This document shows positions 1 to 6,787 of a stretch of DNA of 11,693 nt, one piece after another. How positions within the stretch are numbered: the first letter of the stretch is position 1; each line of letters begins with the position of its first letter. A program made the position numbers and the translations under genes. Under the pieces are notes generated by a model that ran no database searches, had not been told where the DNA came from, and worked only from the letters and a program-made list of their open reading frames with translations. The stretch is from an uncultured Eubacterium sp. Lineage in GTDB: Bacteria > Bacillota > Clostridia > Lachnospirales > Lachnospiraceae. The DNA is taken from NCBI GenBank assembly GCA_910579145.1, contig CAJTTQ010000079.1, positions 1 to 11,693 of the forward strand, written 5' to 3'.

Positions 1-337
1 CACGGAGTTTCAGGTTTGTTGTCTTTTTTCCGACCTTCACGCCCGCCGTGATGGTCGCGTTTCCTTTTTTCTTTGCTGTTACGGTAAAGGCGGTCCTGCC
101 GTTCTTTTTGACGACGGCTGTTTTTTTCGCCGATGTTTTCACGGTCAGCTTCTTTACCTTTTTCGCCTTCACGTTCCTGATCTTGACCTTCGCCGACTTA
201 CCGGCTTTCAGGGTCAGGGATGTCTTGCTGAGCTTTGGCTTCTTTGCGGCATCGGCGGATGCGGGAGCGGTGATCGTTCCCGCGGCGAGTGCCAGGGCCA
301 GTGCTGCGGCAAGGGTCCTCCTTGCGTTTCTGTGCAT
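1..337 (-). CDS. Secreted Ig-like (Big_2-type) surface protein, N-terminal part, cut by the window edge
   Basis: The reverse strand is open from an ATG at 337 to the window edge, so 112 residues of a longer protein are visible. It starts MHRNARRTLAAALALALAAG, a classic signal peptide (positive start, Ala/Leu-rich core) with a likely cut after PASADA near residue 30. The mature part is very rich in lysine and has the rhythm of a bacterial Ig-like Big_2 domain: KPKLSKTSLTLKAGKSAKV, then strands spaced by KKVKKL and TAVVKKNG, then AFTVTAKKKGNATIT. Such domains occur in extracellular and cell-wall proteins of Clostridia as adhesive or spacer modules. The start is fixed by AAGGAGG about 7 bases upstream. 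What the missing C-terminus does is unknown; Big_2 domains are often fused to enzymes or carbohydrate-binding modules. The gene diverges from the one at 560. Confidence 0.85.
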   Translation of the reverse strand, partial: MHRNARRTLAAALALALAAGTITAPASADAAKKPKLSKTSLTLKAGKSAKVKIRNVKAKKVKKLTVKTSAKKTAVVKKNGRTAFTVTAKKKGNATITAGVKVGKKTTNLKLR

Positions 338-369
338 GTGGATACCTCCTTGTTTTCTTGTTTTTAGAG

Positions 370-405
370 AAAAAAGGTGCATACGCATTGATATGCACCT
401 TTTTT
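370..405. terminator. Strong terminator-like hairpin in the leader of the leftward Ig-like gene
   Basis: A perfect 14-bp stem (370-383 with 392-405) encloses the 8-base loop CGCATTGA. The arms end in A6 and T6, so the hairpin has a U-tract in either direction. No rightward gene ends here within the window. The hairpin lies only 32 bases upstream of the leftward start codon, with no room for a promoter between them. Transcripts of that gene probably cross it, so it may act as an attenuator or mRNA-stabilising leader, or insulate the gene from antisense reading. Confidence 0.7.
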
Positions 406-458
406 TGTGAAAGTTTATGGTTGTAAGGCGGAATAGCAATAGGTATTAAAAAAATGTT

Positions 459-488
459 ATTATGTGGATGAAAATAAAGGTGTTACAA
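459..488 (-). promoter_or_regulatory. Weak candidate sigma-A promoter for the leftward Ig-like gene
   Basis: On the reverse strand TTGTAA (488-483) and CATAAT (464-459) are separated by 18 bases. This would give a leader of about 115 bases that includes the hairpin at 370-405. The match is moderate in an AT-rich region, so it is only a candidate. Confidence 0.35.
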
Positions 489-494
489 TTGATT

Positions 495-525
495 TTGATA
501 AATTTTTTAACTTTTTTGTTATAAT
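495..525 (+). promoter_or_regulatory. Extended -10 promoter for the small gene at 560
   Basis: A perfect TATAAT (520-525) is preceded by TGT, giving the extended -10 element TG-N-TATAAT. A TTGATA -35-like box (495-500) lies 19 bases upstream, longer than ideal, but the extended -10 compensates. Transcription would start near 532, about 28 bases before the start codon at 560. Confidence 0.65.
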
Positions 526-559
526 ACATATATTGATAATTTATATGGGGTGAGAAGAT

Positions 560-820
560 ATGGCAGAAAAGGTGTCAAAAGATGCAAAGGAGGCGTATAC
601 TATGCCAACTATTGAATTATTAGAATGTGAGAAGGCTGCTTATGTAAAAAGGATGAAAAATTATTTACAAAAATTGAAAGCTTTGCCGAATAGTGAAGCT
701 ATAAAAAGGTCTATGATTAATCTGCAAAATAGTAATATAATAGAGGTAAATAGAGAATATACAGATAGAAATATTTATAGTGAAAAATACTATAAAAAAG
801 GAGTAGATCATGTACAGTAA
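560..820 (+). CDS. Small hypothetical protein, possible antitoxin-like partner of the broken gene behind it
   Basis: I do not recognise this protein. Two in-frame starts are plausible: ATG 560 (GGGGTGAG upstream, 86 aa) and ATG 602, which has a near-perfect AAAGGAGG 8 bases upstream (MPTIELLECEKAAYVKRMKN..., 72 aa). The second is probably the main start. The protein is charged and mostly helical in character (ECEKAAYVKRMKNYLQKLK). Its C-terminal half, with ...KRSMINLQNSNII followed by EVNREYTDRNIYSEKYY, resembles the 'L..tGII..nG.yTe.Y' ending seen in many small antitoxin-like proteins; that is a resemblance, not an identification. Its last codons overlap by 11 bases the start of a decayed reading frame with its own ribosome binding site, a layout typical of toxin-antitoxin pairs. 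It is AT-rich compared with the large operon at 1460, suggesting a horizontally acquired islet. Confidence 0.7.
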   Translation: MAEKVSKDAKEAYTMPTIELLECEKAAYVKRMKNYLQKLKALPNSEAIKRSMINLQNSNIIEVNREYTDRNIYSEKYYKKGVDHVQ

Positions 821-911
821 TTTACCCAATTTAATTATCTGATTTCATGGTTGTGATATGACTACATATAATAACGTTTTATATGATCGGTTAAGTTGGA
901 CCGGTTTATAG
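810..911 (+). pseudogene. Remnant of an FHGCD-motif gene, possibly a toxin
   Basis: AAAAAAGGAG (794-803) is followed by ATG 810 and the frame MYSNLPNLII, stop (TGA 840-842), FHGCDMTTYNNVLYDR, then two stops at 909-914. Reading through the TGA gives a convincing N-terminus. I recall a conserved family starting MYSNLPNL.(I/V)GFHGCD.. and continuing with a YDWLG.G.YFWE stretch. Here the expected Gly codon is TGA and the rest is missing. The His-Gly in FHG is reminiscent of the N-terminal motif of ADP-ribosyltransferase folds, but that is only a guess. Only about 33 codons remain before a terminator. The 11-base overlap with the preceding small gene suggests the two once formed a translationally coupled pair. 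Confidence 0.5.
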
Positions 912-915
912 TAAG

Positions 916-959
916 AATGAGCATCCTGTGCGTTGGAGAAGGGATGCTCATTTCTTTTT
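916..959 (+). terminator. Rho-independent terminator of the small-gene islet
   Basis: AATGAGCATCC (916-926) pairs with GGATGCTCATT (942-952) in an 11-bp stem with a 15-base loop, followed by a T-rich run (TTCTTTTT). The reverse direction lacks a U-tract, so it serves rightward transcription from the promoter near 520. Confidence 0.8.
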
Positions 960-997
960 ATGATTGTTTATGTAAGACAAGTTAGTTAATGAGATGG

Positions 998-1320
998 CTA
1001 TGCGATCATCCTGTCATTCACGGTAATAATCCGGCTGCTCTTTTCGGCTTCCGGCGAATAGGTAACCGTGATGATTATCTGTCTGCTCTCCCGGTTGAAA
1101 TGTCTGTGTAAGAAGTTTTTTGATGAAACGAAAGCATAGCCGTTTCGTCCGTTATATTATCACTGCACTGAAATATGATCGTGCGTTCACCATATTCGGG
1201 GCGGTTGAGAATGTCAATGGATAATTCCCGTAATGAACAAGATCTTACTGTCCATAGTCCGCACCGCCCTTCTGTACAAATATACAATTTGATTATACGA
1301 TGCAGAAAATAAGTGTTCAA
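998..1320 (-). pseudogene. Decayed leftward coding sequence with a frameshift, family unknown
   Basis: No intact gene fills 960-1373. On the reverse strand two adjoining frames both look protein-like. One, read from about 1270 to 1140, gives CSLRELSIDILNRPEYG followed by ERTIIFQCSDNITDE. The other, open from 1156 to a TAG at 998-1000, gives NGYAFVSSKNFLHRHFNRE, then RQIIITVTYSPEAEKSS and RIITVNDRMIA. They join naturally if one frameshift occurred around 1145-1160. The joined product would have about 90 residues with alternating hydrophobic strands. I do not recognise the family. The alternative is chance open frames: the first also exists as an 81-codon ORF from ATG 1320 with no good ribosome binding site. 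Confidence that this was once coding is moderate to low. Confidence 0.35.
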
Positions 1321-1373
1321 GGAAAAGTGTGTTGAAGTTCGCGGATTTTCTGTAAATTAGAATCTAAAAAATG

Positions 1374-1402
1374 TTGTAAAATTTATCGTACCGTGGTATA
1401 AT
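1374..1402 (+). promoter_or_regulatory. Strong sigma-A promoter of the M60 peptidase operon
   Basis: TTGTAA (1374-1379), a 17-base spacer and TATAAT (1397-1402) with an upstream TGG make an extended -10 promoter of near-ideal layout. Transcription would begin about 1409, giving a leader of about 50 bases. An 11-base palindrome TTAGAATCTAA (1357-1367) lies just upstream of the -35 and could be an operator. Confidence 0.8.
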
Positions 1403-1459
1403 GTCAAGACTTCTATAATATTACTAAAAAACGCATATAAGCAGAAATGAGGTATGGTT

Positions 1460-4400
1460 ATGAAACGATGGATGGCGATGATGCTTTCGGGCTGTCTTTT
1501 GCTTCAGTCATGGATGGGTTCGTCCATACAAGCGGATGGGGCAGAGCGGATCACGGCAGAACAACAGGTGGCAGAGAAGACTGTAACAGAGACAACTGTA
1601 CCAGAGAGAACAAAATCAGAAAAAGCCGCCGCTGAAAAATCAGAAGGGGCGTTAGTCGTCGAGGTGAAGCCTTCACTTCTCGTCCCGTTTCTGGGAAATG
1701 TCACGGTAGAACTCCGTGACGACAGCAAAGATTTTCGTGAGACAAAGAAGCTGGATTTCGGTGACACAAAGTCGGCTTCGTCGTCTGCCCGGTTTGATGT
1801 TCCCCAGGGAACATACCAGGTTTGTGTATCGGCCGAACGCTTTGCGGACTGCAGACAAACGGTGCAGATTGAAAAGGGATGGATTTCAAAAATCCAGGTA
1901 TGTCCGACCCGGATCGTTACACCGGGAGGTATGAACCCCGGCTGGATCCGTCCCGGTGATATAAACGGGGATAAGGAAATTGATCAGAAAGACGCGGACG
2001 TCATGCTTTCTCATATCCGTGAAAAGGAAGAAAACACGGAGATGGATCTAAATGGCGATGGCAGGACCGATCTGGTGGATTTGCAAAACCTCGTACAAAG
2101 TATGGATGAAAAAGGGGAATCCCATGTGGAAAAGCAGGGGATGCCGAAAAAGGTGCAGGTATACGAAGGAACATCCACGGAAGGCAGTATGGAAGATTTT
2201 CTGAATCAGAAAGACGGCATTGGTCTCAGGCCTTCCAAAACGGATCAAGCGATTTCGAGTGGGAATCCCGTAGGGATCGAATTTACTCTCTCAGAGAGCA
2301 GTACATATGAAGAAGCGCCTGGTTTACAGGGAATGACGATCCATGCGCCGGAAGAGATGGATGAGGCCGGAATGGTTTCTAACGCCATCACAGACGGGGA
2401 GGCACAGGTCGTATACATAGATGAAAACGGAAATGAAAAAGAACAGGTTTTTTCACTGGCAGCCACGGGATCAGGTGATACCGCGCAGAGACTGCGGAGT
2501 ACGGAAAGCCGCCGGGTAACGACAAGTGTCGATGCAAGCGGTGCGCTCGTCCTTGATTTTGGCGGACAGCTTGCTGTAAAACGGGTCATGATAAAAATTA
2601 CCGGGACCAAAAAGACGGAGCCGCTGGTGAATATCGCTAAGGTAGAGTTTGTGAATAATATGGAGGAGAGGATCGGAGCTCCCGAACTCGATATTCCATC
2701 CCTTCAGGAACCGGTATCACAAAATGAAGCGCTTACCGTATCCTTCAGCGCGCAGAGAAATGTGACAGGATATGAAATTTATATCTCCGGTCCGGTTAAG
2801 AAGCAGTCGGATCCGGAAACGCAGATCGTGAGTGTATCGAATACCGAGTATACCATTTCCTCGATCCACGATAAGCCGATGGTAAATTTCGCTGAGTATA
2901 CGATCAAGGTGCGGTCGGTAAACGGGGAATGGAGAAGTCCGTGGTCTGAGGAGAAGATCGGTATACCGAAACCGCAGAAGCTTCCGGCACCGCCAGATAA
3001 TGTGAAGGCAGAGGGCGGCTATCGCTCCATTTCCGTAACGTGGAAGGATATGGATGATGCAAGCGGATATATGGTGTATTATAAAAAATCATCCGAAGAA
3101 CAATACCGTCCGGTTGTCGATGGGTTTGAGCCGGTTACATCCGGTGAGGGCAGGCTGGAGGAGAACCGATATACGATCACCGGTCTAGAAGATGAAGTAG
3201 AATACTCTGTTTATGTAATTGGATGGAACGAGCTGGGCTGGGGAAAACCATCGCTAGTATCCCTTGCCACTACAAAGAGCATCGCTCCGCCGAAGCTGCC
3301 GAAGTATAAACTTTTGAACACTTCGAACGGTGAGGGTGTATTGAGCGCGCATATCGTGAACGCTGTACTCGGTGGAAGCGGAGGGGCTAAAATGGTAGCA
3401 AGCCCGCTGGATACCACGCCGCAAAGCGCGCTGGGGCTCGTGGATGACAATTACGCTTCTTACTGGGTAAAGTCAGACTGGGATGACGGCGTAGCGTATC
3501 CGAGCCTTTCCAAAGGTATGATCGTGACGCTTGACCAGGATTATAAGATGAATTATATGACATTTGCGGCAGCGGATCAGAAAACGGCTTCCAATACAGT
3601 CAGAGTGGGGTATTGGAACAAGGAAAATCCTGAAAAGGAGCAATTAGTAAATGCCCATCTGATCGAGAAGAGGGATGAGCATGATAATCCATTTTATATC
3701 GTAAAATTTGATGAGACGATCAAGGCAGGAAAGATCCATCTGTGTCTCGGAAGAAGCTGGGGCGGCGCAGGTGATATCGTTGTGGGCGAAATTCATTTCC
3801 ACACCTATGATTCGTTGGAAGATGATATCATGGGCCTGTATGAGGATGAGATGCACACGACGCTGCGGGCGGATGTGACGTCGGATACGATTACCGCATT
3901 GGAAGCGCGTCTCGAAACGGCAGACGAGACGAGTGGAGAGAAACATCCTCTCTATCAGGAGTTGAAGTTAGAACTGAAAACAGCGAGGGAGATCCTCGAA
4001 TCTAAACTGGATCCCTCTTATGTAGTAGATAACCGCATTACGGCGCAGAAAGATAAGCATCTCGGGTTCGGCGGCCTGAATGCCTGGCAGCCGCTTGGCC
4101 GGGTCGCCTATTCCGGGGAAAGCCTGCTCGTATATGTCGGGCATAATACGAAGAGAACCGGAGAGGCAGCGGGCATTCAGCTCGTTGTAACCCAGCATCA
4201 CGCGGAGTCGAACAGCCTTGCGAAGACGATTGCTCTCAAGATCGGCAGAAATGAAATTACGATTCCGCAGATGACATCCAACGATTTTGAACGGGGCGGG
4301 CAGCTTTATGTGGCGTATACGGGAAATCAGGCTTCGGATCAATATGCGATCCGAATCAGCGGAGGAAGCAAGATCCCAGTCCTCAGCGTGTACGGGAAGT

Positions 4401-6787
4401 CTGAGAGCGAGAGGAAGCAGGCGATCCAGACATATGTGAACGATCTGGAACGCTACGTATCAACGATTTCTGACAATCATGAAGCGGAACATGCCGGAAC
4501 AAAAAATGTGGATTATGCGTATGACCAGACAAACTGCATCTTAAACGCGACGGATATTATGATGAAGGAAATGATGTATTCCCTGCCTGCTACACAGGTT
4601 TGGGCTGGCCTGAAAAACGCGGAGGATAAGGTGACCAAGCTGGATCAGGCATTGAAGGCGATGGAAAACACCATGACATTATTTTATCAGCATAAAGGAC
4701 TGAGCGATCAGGCGGGATCCGTCCGTGGAAACAATGCGATGCCGTCACAGCATTTAAATATCCGGTATATGAGGATGTTTGCCGGAGCGTTTATGTACGC
4801 GTCTGGCAATCATATCGGAATCGAGTGGGGATCTTCGACTGTGGCAAGCGCGCCAAACAGCTGGTCGGATTTCGGATGGGGCATCGCCCATGAGATTGGC
4901 CATGACATTAACCAGGGAACGTATGCAGTCGCCGAGATCACGAACAACTATTTCGCGCAGTTATTGACGAAACGACCCGGGTACACGCGGTTCACTTATC
5001 CAAATGTATATAAAAAGGTCACATCTGGCACCGTCGGGCGTTCGCCGAATGTGGCGACACAGCTGGCGCTCTACTGGCAGCTCCATCTGGCCTTTGACAA
5101 TAACCCGGACGATAAACATATTTTTGATGATTACGAAGAACAGTTTAACAATCTGTTTTTTGCCAGGGTTGATACGTATTCCAGAAATCCGTCCAAAGCG
5201 CCGCAGGCAGGTCTTGCGCTGGATGGCGGTGTTGACCAGAATCTGATGCGTCTCGCATGCGCGGCGGCGAATGAGAACATTCTTCCGTTTTTTGAGCGAT
5301 GGGGGATGGAACCCGATGAAGCGACAACCCAGTATGCTTTAAAATATGGAGCAGCGGATACAAAAGCCCGCTATTATGTAAACGATGACGCCAGGGATTA
5401 CCGCGTACAGCATCCGAACGAGGAAGGTACGATCAAGGATAAGGATGTCGTTACCGCGCGTATTTCATCGTCTTCGAACCAGGTAGAGATCGATATGGCA
5501 ACCGACCAGGAGAAGGATCTGATACTGGGCTACGAAATTTCCAGGAGCATGATTTCGAACGGGCAAAAGGAAACGAAGGTCATTGGTTTCCAGCTGATCG
5601 ACACTGCGCAGTCTACCGTTTATGTAGATACGATCTCTACTATCAATAACAGGGTGATGGAGTACGAAGTTCGTGCCGTTGATAAATACCTGAATTACTC
5701 TGATCCGGCAGCAGCCGGCACAGCTAAGATCCAGACCGACGGTGTTTTGAATAAAGAGGATTGGACGGTCGAAACGACGATGACATCGGAAGATGATGTG
5801 GCGGTTGTACCGGATGCCGAAGATCCGGACAGCGGTTTTGACGCCGGAAATCCGGGCAGTATTGCAGAAAAGAAAGTACACAGCATTGACCGTGTACTGG
5901 ATCAGGATCTGACGGAAAAAGGCACGTATCACGGGAAGAGTGACGGTACGCCAGTTATCACGGTAGATATGCGTAAGACAGAGCAGGTGACAGCACTGAA
6001 ATACGCGGGTCAGGCACTTTCTGACGTGACAGTCGAAGTCAGTGCGGATGGCACGGACTGGACGGTAGTGAAAGAAAATTACACCGGACTGGCTGGTTCC
6101 GAAGAGCAGATCATCTGGTTTGATTCGGTTAAAGAAGATGTGAGGGACAGCTGGATCGGCACATACGATGCCAGATATGTGCGGCTGACGATTTCCCAGA
6201 GTGGAACGACTTCCCAGGCTGGAACAGCTTCCCAGGCCGAAACGATTTCGATAAAGGAGATCGATATCTGCGGTCCGTCGGGAGATAATCTCGAATTTAT
6301 AACGACAGATAGCAGCCAGCCGGCGATCGGCGTTTTATCAGAGGACTATTTGTATGGCGACGGGGCAGAGGATGTGATCCCCAAAGGTTCCCTTATCTTT
6401 ACGGGAATTTATAAAGGAAACCCAGCCTATAATGTCGTCGTTCTGTACGATACAGAAGGCGGGGTGATCGGCGCGAAAGACGGTAATGTCCAGGCCGGGC
6501 AGGTCATTTTTGCAGATGTGCCGGCACAGGGCAATCTAGGTGAAACATCAGATGGAACATGGGTATATTATGTCGAACCGGGACAGTGGGATGAAGATAC
6601 GCTCAGGCAGATCAAGGGAGTGCGCGGCGAACTGTACCGCGTGGATGACGCCCTGACATTAGAGGGTGAGCGCATCGTCAGCGATACCAAGGTCATCCAG
6701 ATTCCGGACACCCTGCCTGGCATCACGTTTACAGGCGGAGCGAAGCGTAACGCCTACGCAATCAAGGGAGGCAGTAATGAAAAATAG
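1460..6787 (+). CDS. Secreted M60-like (enhancin/mucinase-type) metallopeptidase with N-terminal dockerin and FN3/galactose-binding modules
   Basis: This 1775-aa exported zinc peptidase starts at ATG 1460, with ATGAGG 7 bases upstream; ATG 1454 is too close to it. After a signal peptide (cut near SIQA-D, residue 25) come an E/T/K-rich linker (27-62), a small beta domain (63-150), and a type I dockerin (about 165-216) with both calcium loops, D167-N169-D171-D178 and D196-N198-D200-D207. A discoidin-like module (about 233-405), two FN3-like domains (406-505, 506-611), another galactose-binding-like module (614-800) and a helical linker follow. The M60 catalytic unit spans about 851-1325, with HEIGH at 1144-1148 and third zinc ligand E1159, the gluzincin HExxH...E pattern. 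FN3-like (1330-1425) and discoidin-like (1455-1605) domains and an unassigned tail end it. M60-like enzymes cleave O-glycosylated proteins such as mucins. There is no LPxTG or C-terminal membrane anchor, so surface attachment must come through the dockerin or sugar binding. Confidence 0.92.
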   Translation: MKRWMAMMLSGCLLLQSWMGSSIQADGAERITAEQQVAEKTVTETTVPERTKSEKAAAEKSEGALVVEVKPSLLVPFLGNVTVELRDDSKDFRETKKLDFGDTKSASSSARFDVPQGTYQVCVSAERFADCRQTVQIEKGWISKIQVCPTRIVTPGGMNPGWIRPGDINGDKEIDQKDADVMLSHIREKEENTEMDLNGDGRTDLVDLQNLVQSMDEKGESHVEKQGMPKKVQVYEGTSTEGSMEDFLNQKDGIGLRPSKTDQAISSGNPVGIEFTLSESSTYEEAPGLQGMTIHAPEEMDEAGMVSNAITDGEAQVVYIDENGNEKEQVFSLAATGSGDTAQRLRSTESRRVTTSVDASGALVLDFGGQLAVKRVMIKITGTKKTEPLVNIAKVEFVNNMEERIGAPELDIPSLQEPVSQNEALTVSFSAQRNVTGYEIYISGPVKKQSDPETQIVSVSNTEYTISSIHDKPMVNFAEYTIKVRSVNGEWRSPWSEEKIGIPKPQKLPAPPDNVKAEGGYRSISVTWKDMDDASGYMVYYKKSSEEQYRPVVDGFEPVTSGEGRLEENRYTITGLEDEVEYSVYVIGWNELGWGKPSLVSLATTKSIAPPKLPKYKLLNTSNGEGVLSAHIVNAVLGGSGGAKMVASPLDTTPQSALGLVDDNYASYWVKSDWDDGVAYPSLSKGMIVTLDQDYKMNYMTFAAADQKTASNTVRVGYWNKENPEKEQLVNAHLIEKRDEHDNPFYIVKFDETIKAGKIHLCLGRSWGGAGDIVVGEIHFHTYDSLEDDIMGLYEDEMHTTLRADVTSDTITALEARLETADETSGEKHPLYQELKLELKTAREILESKLDPSYVVDNRITAQKDKHLGFGGLNAWQPLGRVAYSGESLLVYVGHNTKRTGEAAGIQLVVTQHHAESNSLAKTIALKIGRNEITIPQMTSNDFERGGQLYVAYTGNQASDQYAIRISGGSKIPVLSVYGKSESERKQAIQTYVNDLERYVSTISDNHEAEHAGTKNVDYAYDQTNCILNATDIMMKEMMYSLPATQVWAGLKNAEDKVTKLDQALKAMENTMTLFYQHKGLSDQAGSVRGNNAMPSQHLNIRYMRMFAGAFMYASGNHIGIEWGSSTVASAPNSWSDFGWGIAHEIGHDINQGTYAVAEITNNYFAQLLTKRPGYTRFTYPNVYKKVTSGTVGRSPNVATQLALYWQLHLAFDNNPDDKHIFDDYEEQFNNLFFARVDTYSRNPSKAPQAGLALDGGVDQNLMRLACAAANENILPFFERWGMEPDEATTQYALKYGAADTKARYYVNDDARDYRVQHPNEEGTIKDKDVVTARISSSSNQVEIDMATDQEKDLILGYEISRSMISNGQKETKVIGFQLIDTAQSTVYVDTISTINNRVMEYEVRAVDKYLNYSDPAAAGTAKIQTDGVLNKEDWTVETTMTSEDDVAVVPDAEDPDSGFDAGNPGSIAEKKVHSIDRVLDQDLTEKGTYHGKSDGTPVITVDMRKTEQVTALKYAGQALSDVTVEVSADGTDWTVVKENYTGLAGSEEQIIWFDSVKEDVRDSWIGTYDARYVRLTISQSGTTSQAGTASQAETISIKEIDICGPSGDNLEFITTDSSQPAIGVLSEDYLYGDGAEDVIPKGSLIFTGIYKGNPAYNVVVLYDTEGGVIGAKDGNVQAGQVIFADVPAQGNLGETSDGTWVYYVEPGQWDEDTLRQIKGVRGELYRVDDALTLEGERIVSDTKVIQIPDTLPGITFTGGAKRNAYAIKGGSNEK
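6193..6246 (+). repeat. Three 18-bp tandem repeats inside the peptidase's C-terminal discoidin-like domain
   Basis: Units 6193-6210, 6211-6228 and 6229-6246 share TTCCCAG followed by a variable GGAAC-type half. They encode three six-residue steps, SQSGTT, SQAGTA and SQAETI, between strands YVRLTI and SIKEIDIC. The period is a multiple of three, so copy-number changes would only lengthen or shorten a surface loop. Confidence 0.8.

Noticed and set aside
1075..1320. Intact leftward 81-aa gene
   Set aside because: No good ribosome binding site, and its apparent continuation lies in another frame; better described as a decayed sequence.
1454..1460. ATG 1454 as the start of the M60 peptidase
   Set aside because: The ribosome binding site ATGAGG ends at 1452, only one base before it; ATG 1460 has a normal 7-base gap and gives a better signal peptide (MKRW...).
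1460..1500. Lipobox (LSGC) making the M60 peptidase a lipoprotein
   Set aside because: The cysteine is at residue 12 and the hydrophobic core continues after it (LLLQSWMG), so the stretch before it is too short for a lipoprotein signal; an ordinary cut near residue 25 fits better.
3644..5932. Long antisense frames opposite the M60 gene (100-155 codons)
   Set aside because: They are shadows of a clearly coding GC-balanced gene, lack ribosome binding sites and show no recognisable domains.
6666..6776. Longer start (6666) for the second operon gene
   Set aside because: It would overlap the peptidase by over 100 bases and lose the signal peptide position; ATG 6777 has GGGAGG at the right distance and begins a clear signal peptide.
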